NCBI RefSeq assembly: GCF_000964005.1 | Contig: NZ_JXYP01000010.1 | Location: forward strand, 153,048 to 217,047 | Reading direction: 5' to 3' | DNA from: Williamsia herbipolensis | Lineage (GTDB): Bacteria > Actinomycetota > Actinomycetes > Mycobacteriales > Mycobacteriaceae | Length of the DNA stretch: 64,000 nucleotides | Part shown: positions 61,088 through 64,000 of the stretch, in pieces | How the letters are laid out: every line of letters starts with the position of its first letter | How positions within the stretch are numbered: the first letter of the stretch is position 1 | Made by a program: the position numbers and the translations under genes | The notes under the pieces: model-generated | What the model was told of the DNA's origin: nothing | Databases searched by the model: none | What the model saw: only the letters and a program-made list of their open reading frames with translations

Positions 61088-62525
61088 GCGCCGGGGCCTT
61101 CGGTTCGGTCGGTGTGAACAGGAACGCCGTCTTCTCGACGGTGTTCTTCGCCCACGCGGTGGTGCTCATGATGCCCAGCGCGGTGATCGCGAGCGCGAGG
61201 CCGGTGGTCACCCACCACAGCGGCTGCACCGCGTCGGTGAACGAGCCGTCCGACGCGGTGACCGCCGCGCCGGCGATCGAGCCGCTGATCGCGACACCCA
61301 GACTGACGCCGAGCTGGCGACTCGTCGACGCCACGGCCGAGGCCGCACCGGCCCGGTCGCGCGGCATGCCGCTGACCGCTGACGTCGTGATGGGGGCGTT
61401 GACCAGACCGAACCCGACCCCGAACAGGCCGAAGGTGATGATGAGCTGCCATACGGGGGTGGTGGGTGTGAACGTGGTGAGCAGTATCGATGCCACCGCC
61501 AGTAGGAGGCCCGACACGATGAGGGACGGGCGGGTGCCGTACTTGCCGACGAGTCGACCGGAGATCGGCGAGAAGATCAGCGTGCCCACCGCGATGGGGA
61601 GGTAGATGACGCCGGTGTGGATGGCGGAGTACCCACGTACGTTCTGCAGGTAGTTCGACATCAGGAACAGGAATCCGCCGTACGCGGCAAAGGCCAGGAT
61701 GCCGATGACCGTGGCCGTCGCGAACGGGACGCTGCGGAAGAACCGCAGGTCGATGAACGGCGACGCGTGGCGGCGTTCGTGGCGGATGAAGCCGACCAGA
61801 CCGATGATCGCCACGGCGAAGATGGCGAGCGATCGTGGGTCACCCCAGCCCATGTTCGGGCCCTCGATGAGTCCCGACACCAGCGCCGCCATGAAGACGA
61901 TGCCCAGCGCCTGACCGATCGGGTCGAGTCGACGCACGGTCGACGACTTCGACTCGGGCACGAAGATCGCGGCCAACACGATGGCGGCGGCACAGATCGG
62001 CAGGTTGATCCAGAACACCGCCTTCCAGTCGAGGAGGTCGATGAGGACGCCGCCCACCATCGGCCCCAGGGCCATCGAGATGCCGACCACCGCACCCCAG
62101 ATACCGACGGCGCGTGCACGTTCGGCGCGACCAGTGAACACCTGGGTGATGATCGACATCGCCACGGGATTCAGCATCGAACCGCCGATCGCCTGCACGA
62201 ATCGCGCGGCGATGAGCATCTCGACGCTGGTCGAGAGACTGCAGAGCAGCGATCCGAGCGCGAAGACGGTGAGGCCGATCTGGAAGATGCGTCGGCGGCC
62301 GATGCGATCGGCCATGGCGCCGGAGAGCAACAGCAGGCTGGCGAGCACCAGCGTGTAGATGTCGATCACCCACTGCAGACCCGACACCGAGGCGTTCAGA
62401 TCGCGACGGATCGCGGGGATGGCGACGTTCACGATCGTCGCGTCCATCGACACGATGAGCAGGCTCAGGCAGCACGTCGCCAGGATGATCATCTTGCGCC
62501 GTGCGCTGTACTCGGTCTCGTCCAT
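61080..62525 (-). CDS. MFS multidrug efflux transporter, DHA2 (14-span)
   Basis: 481 residues from the ATG at 62525. Fourteen spans with IVSMDATIVNVAIPAIRRDL in the first span, ADRIGRRRIFQIG in loop 2-3, WGAVVGISMALGPMVGGVLI (motif C) and the WRAVFWIN-like segment DWKAVFWINLPICA, all EmrB/QacA features. It exports drugs or toxic metabolites using the proton gradient. Coupled to a MarR gene downstream. Confidence 0.92.
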   Translation of the reverse strand: MDETEYSARRKMIILATCCLSLLIVSMDATIVNVAIPAIRRDLNASVSGLQWVIDIYTLVLASLLLLSGAMADRIGRRRIFQIGLTVFALGSLLCSLSTSVEMLIAARFVQAIGGSMLNPVAMSIITQVFTGRAERARAVGIWGAVVGISMALGPMVGGVLIDLLDWKAVFWINLPICAAAIVLAAIFVPESKSSTVRRLDPIGQALGIVFMAALVSGLIEGPNMGWGDPRSLAIFAVAIIGLVGFIRHERRHASPFIDLRFFRSVPFATATVIGILAFAAYGGFLFLMSNYLQNVRGYSAIHTGVIYLPIAVGTLIFSPISGRLVGKYGTRPSLIVSGLLLAVASILLTTFTPTTPVWQLIITFGLFGVGFGLVNAPITTSAVSGMPRDRAGAASAVASTSRQLGVSLGVAISGSIAGAAVTASDGSFTDAVQPLWWVTTGLALAITALGIMSTTAWAKNTVEKTAFLFTPTEPKAPAHV

Positions 62526-62675
62526 CGAACCATTGTGAAAGTACAACTGTTAGTCGATCAAGCGATTCGGGAGTGGGATGGGTCACCCCGCGCCGCCGAC
62601 CATGTCGAAACCGATCGCCGAGTGTGCCGATAGCGTCTGTCGGGTGGACAGTTCTCCTGACGTGACCGCGCGATC

Positions 62676-63791
62676 ATGACCGGCGCACTCGACGGCGTCG
62701 TCGTGGCCGACTTCAGTCGGGTACTGGCCGGGCCGTACGCGACGATGATGATGGGCGACCTCGGGGCCGAGGTGGTCAAGGTGGAGCGTCCGCGCACCGG
62801 CGACGACACCCGGTCCTGGGGGCCGCCGTACCTGCCGGCCGACGAGAGCACCGACCCGATGGCGACGTACTTCGCGTCGGTGAACCGCAACAAGACCTCA
62901 CTCGTCGTCGATCTGCAGACCGAGGACGGGCGCGAGCGGGCGCGCGACCTGGTGCGCCGATCGGATGTGGTGATCGAGAACTTCCGGGCCGGCACCATGG
63001 AGCGTCTCGGACTCGGATACGACACCCTCGTCGCCGAGAAGCCGGATCTGATCTATTGCGCCATCACCGGTTTCGGGCGCGACGGTGGCGCCGACATCCC
63101 GGGGTACGACCTGCTGATCCAGGCGATGAGCGGACTGATGAGCATCACCGGCCCGGATGACTCGCCCAGCAAGGTGGGTGTGGCCGTGGTCGACGTCCTC
63201 ACCGGCGTGCACGCCGTCGCGGGGATCCTCGCGGCCCTGCGGCACCGCGACCGGACGGGCGAGGGACAGCGCGTCGATCTCGACCTGTTCATGGTGGCGC
63301 TGTCGTCCATGGCGAACATGACCACGGCGTACCTCGGCGCCGATGTCGTGCCGCGCTCGATGGGTAACCGCCACCCCAGCATCGTCCCCTACGAGGTGTT
63401 CTCGACCGCAGATCGGCCTCTCGCTCTCGCGGTGGGCAACGACACGCAGTTCGCCCGTCTGACAACGGCATTGGGCGTCCCGGAGCTGGTCGACGACGAG
63501 CGGTACGCCACGAACACCGCGCGCGTCGCCCACCGCGACGCCCTCGTCGCCGACCTGACCGAGAAGCTGCGACGTGAAGGCGCTGACCACTGGTATCAGG
63601 TGCTCACCCGCGCCGGTGTGCCCGCCGGCCCCATCAACGACATCGCCGAGGCATTCACCTTCGCCCGCTCGATCGGCATCGAACCGGCCGTCGACGTCGA
63701 GGGCACCGACATCCCGGCCGTCGGCAACCCGATCGGGATGTCGCTGACACCAGCGACCTACCGCCTCCCGCCGCCGGTGCTGCCCACCTGA
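62676..63791 (+). CDS. CaiB/BaiF family (class III) CoA-transferase
   Basis: 371 residues. Signature regions: VVVADFSRVLAGPYATMMMGDLGAEVVKVERP, NRNKTSLVVDLQTEDGR, DVVIENFRAGTMERLGLGYD, and GYDLLIQAMSGLMSITG with the catalytic Asp. NRHPSIVPYEVFSTAD and GVPAGPINDIAEAF follow. It moves CoA between acyl groups; the acids are unknown. The stop lies inside the first unit of the 21-bp repeat array. Confidence 0.92.
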   Translation: MTGALDGVVVADFSRVLAGPYATMMMGDLGAEVVKVERPRTGDDTRSWGPPYLPADESTDPMATYFASVNRNKTSLVVDLQTEDGRERARDLVRRSDVVIENFRAGTMERLGLGYDTLVAEKPDLIYCAITGFGRDGGADIPGYDLLIQAMSGLMSITGPDDSPSKVGVAVVDVLTGVHAVAGILAALRHRDRTGEGQRVDLDLFMVALSSMANMTTAYLGADVVPRSMGNRHPSIVPYEVFSTADRPLALAVGNDTQFARLTTALGVPELVDDERYATNTARVAHRDALVADLTEKLRREGADHWYQVLTRAGVPAGPINDIAEAFTFARSIGIEPAVDVEGTDIPAVGNPIGMSLTPATYRLPPPVLPT

Positions 63792-63884
63792 CGTCGTTAC
63801 GTGCCCAACTGGCGTCTTTAGGTGCCCACCTGACGTCGTTACGTGCCCAACTGCGGTCGTTACGTGCCCAACTGGCGGGGTGGG
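63780..63884. repeat. Five 21-bp tandem repeats
   Basis: Units at 63780, 63801, 63822, 63843 and 63864, each beginning gtgcccaMctg (first unit has c for g). Units 1 and 3 are identical but for the first base; 2, 4 and 5 differ at a few positions, and a sixth partial gtgccc starts at 63885. The array lies between the convergent CoA-transferase and the last gene, and includes the CoA-transferase stop codon. On the minus strand it would encode a 7-residue repeat, but no gene is credible there. Confidence 0.85.
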
Positions 63885-63895
63885 GTGCCCGAGGG

Positions 63896-64000
63896 TCAGC
63901 GGGGCTTGGGCCCGTCGGTCGAGGACAGGCGGAGGATGTTGCCCTGCAACACATCCCGGTAGATGCGCAGCTGTTCCTCGCCGGAGCGCACCTGCTCGGG
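63896..64000 (-). CDS. 3' end of an unidentified gene (34 residues in the window)
   Basis: The frame from the window edge reads PEQVRSGEEQLRIYRDVL and continues to LSSTDGPKPR before a TGA at 63896-63898. Codon use is like the neighbours, with helix-like sequence. Too little is present to name the protein. It converges on the CoA-transferase gene, with the 21-bp repeats between. Confidence 0.6.
   Translation of the reverse strand, partial: PEQVRSGEEQLRIYRDVLQGNILRLSSTDGPKPR

Noticed and set aside
63780..63890. Possible CRISPR array at the tandem repeats
   Set aside because: The units abut with no spacers, and no cas gene is present.

Overview
The window is 64 kb of high-GC DNA with many GTG starts and many 1-, 4- or 8-base stop/start overlaps. 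It comes from an actinobacterium of the order Mycobacteriales; a Gordonia-like genus is my inference, not something I could test. The main argument is gene order. From 7.4 to 53.2 kb the order is acs, dppD/C/B/A, a Fic-like gene, an HAD hydrolase, ssd, tadA/B/C, a DUF4244 pilin, tadE-like genes, an Hrq1/SftH-type helicase, cspA, an Rv3647c-like gene, topA, a membrane adenylate cyclase and holB. As I remember it, this is the Mycobacterium tuberculosis block Rv3644c to Rv3667, here interrupted by two large insertions. Two actinobacterial regulatory RNAs sit at their expected places beside the HAD gene: an Ms1/MTS2823-type RNA at about 17533-17830 and a 6C/B11-type RNA at about 18937-19030.

Layout. 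1-7.4 kb: the 5' part of a secreted glycoside hydrolase, a divergent XRE-cupin regulator and BenE-type transporter with a twin operator, a PPOX protein, an SRPBCC protein, NhaA, and a SulP transporter with a MerR regulator. 7.4-16.5 kb: acetyl-CoA synthetase and a dipeptide ABC transporter with an enlarged DppB and a PH-domain gene lodged antisense in the operon. 16.7-23.2 kb: the Fic-like protein, the two small RNAs, HAD, and the Flp/Tad pilus genes. 23.3-26.6 kb: the first insertion, an orphan SUKH protein and three tandem GT2 glycosyltransferase paralogues on the opposite strand, cutting the tad locus in two. 26.7-27.5 kb: the remaining TadE-like genes. 27.5-39.6 kb: the second insertion, a sugar/polyol island. 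It has two oxidoreductases (mannitol-dehydrogenase type and SDR), a FrcBCAK-like ABC importer with kinase, two LacI regulators each with a nearby palindromic operator set, a kinase-HAD fusion, an FGGY kinase and a LacD-type aldolase. 39.6-42.3 kb: a cyclic-nucleotide phosphodiesterase (Rv0805/CpdA type) and a stealth-family phosphotransferase, convergent and overlapping.

42.3-53.4 kb: the SftH helicase, cspA, the Rv3647c-like gene, topA with a long lysine-rich tail, a PAS-GGDEF diguanylate cyclase overlapping the end of topA, a class III adenylate cyclase, holB and tRNA-Thr(CGU). 53.4-64 kb: mostly small metabolic and stress genes (amidase, DUF385 protein, two DHA2 efflux pumps, PIG-L deacetylase, pirin, WrbA with a divergent MarR, a 2OG-Fe(II) oxygenase, a second MarR, a CaiB/BaiF CoA-transferase), ending in five 21-bp tandem repeats and the 3' end of an unidentified gene.

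The most interesting points are the split Tad locus carrying a glycosyltransferase triplet, the polyol island with its kinase-phosphatase fusion and two distinct operator families, and the two conserved small RNAs with visible promoters and folds. I saw no CRISPR array, insertion sequence, prophage or rRNA.
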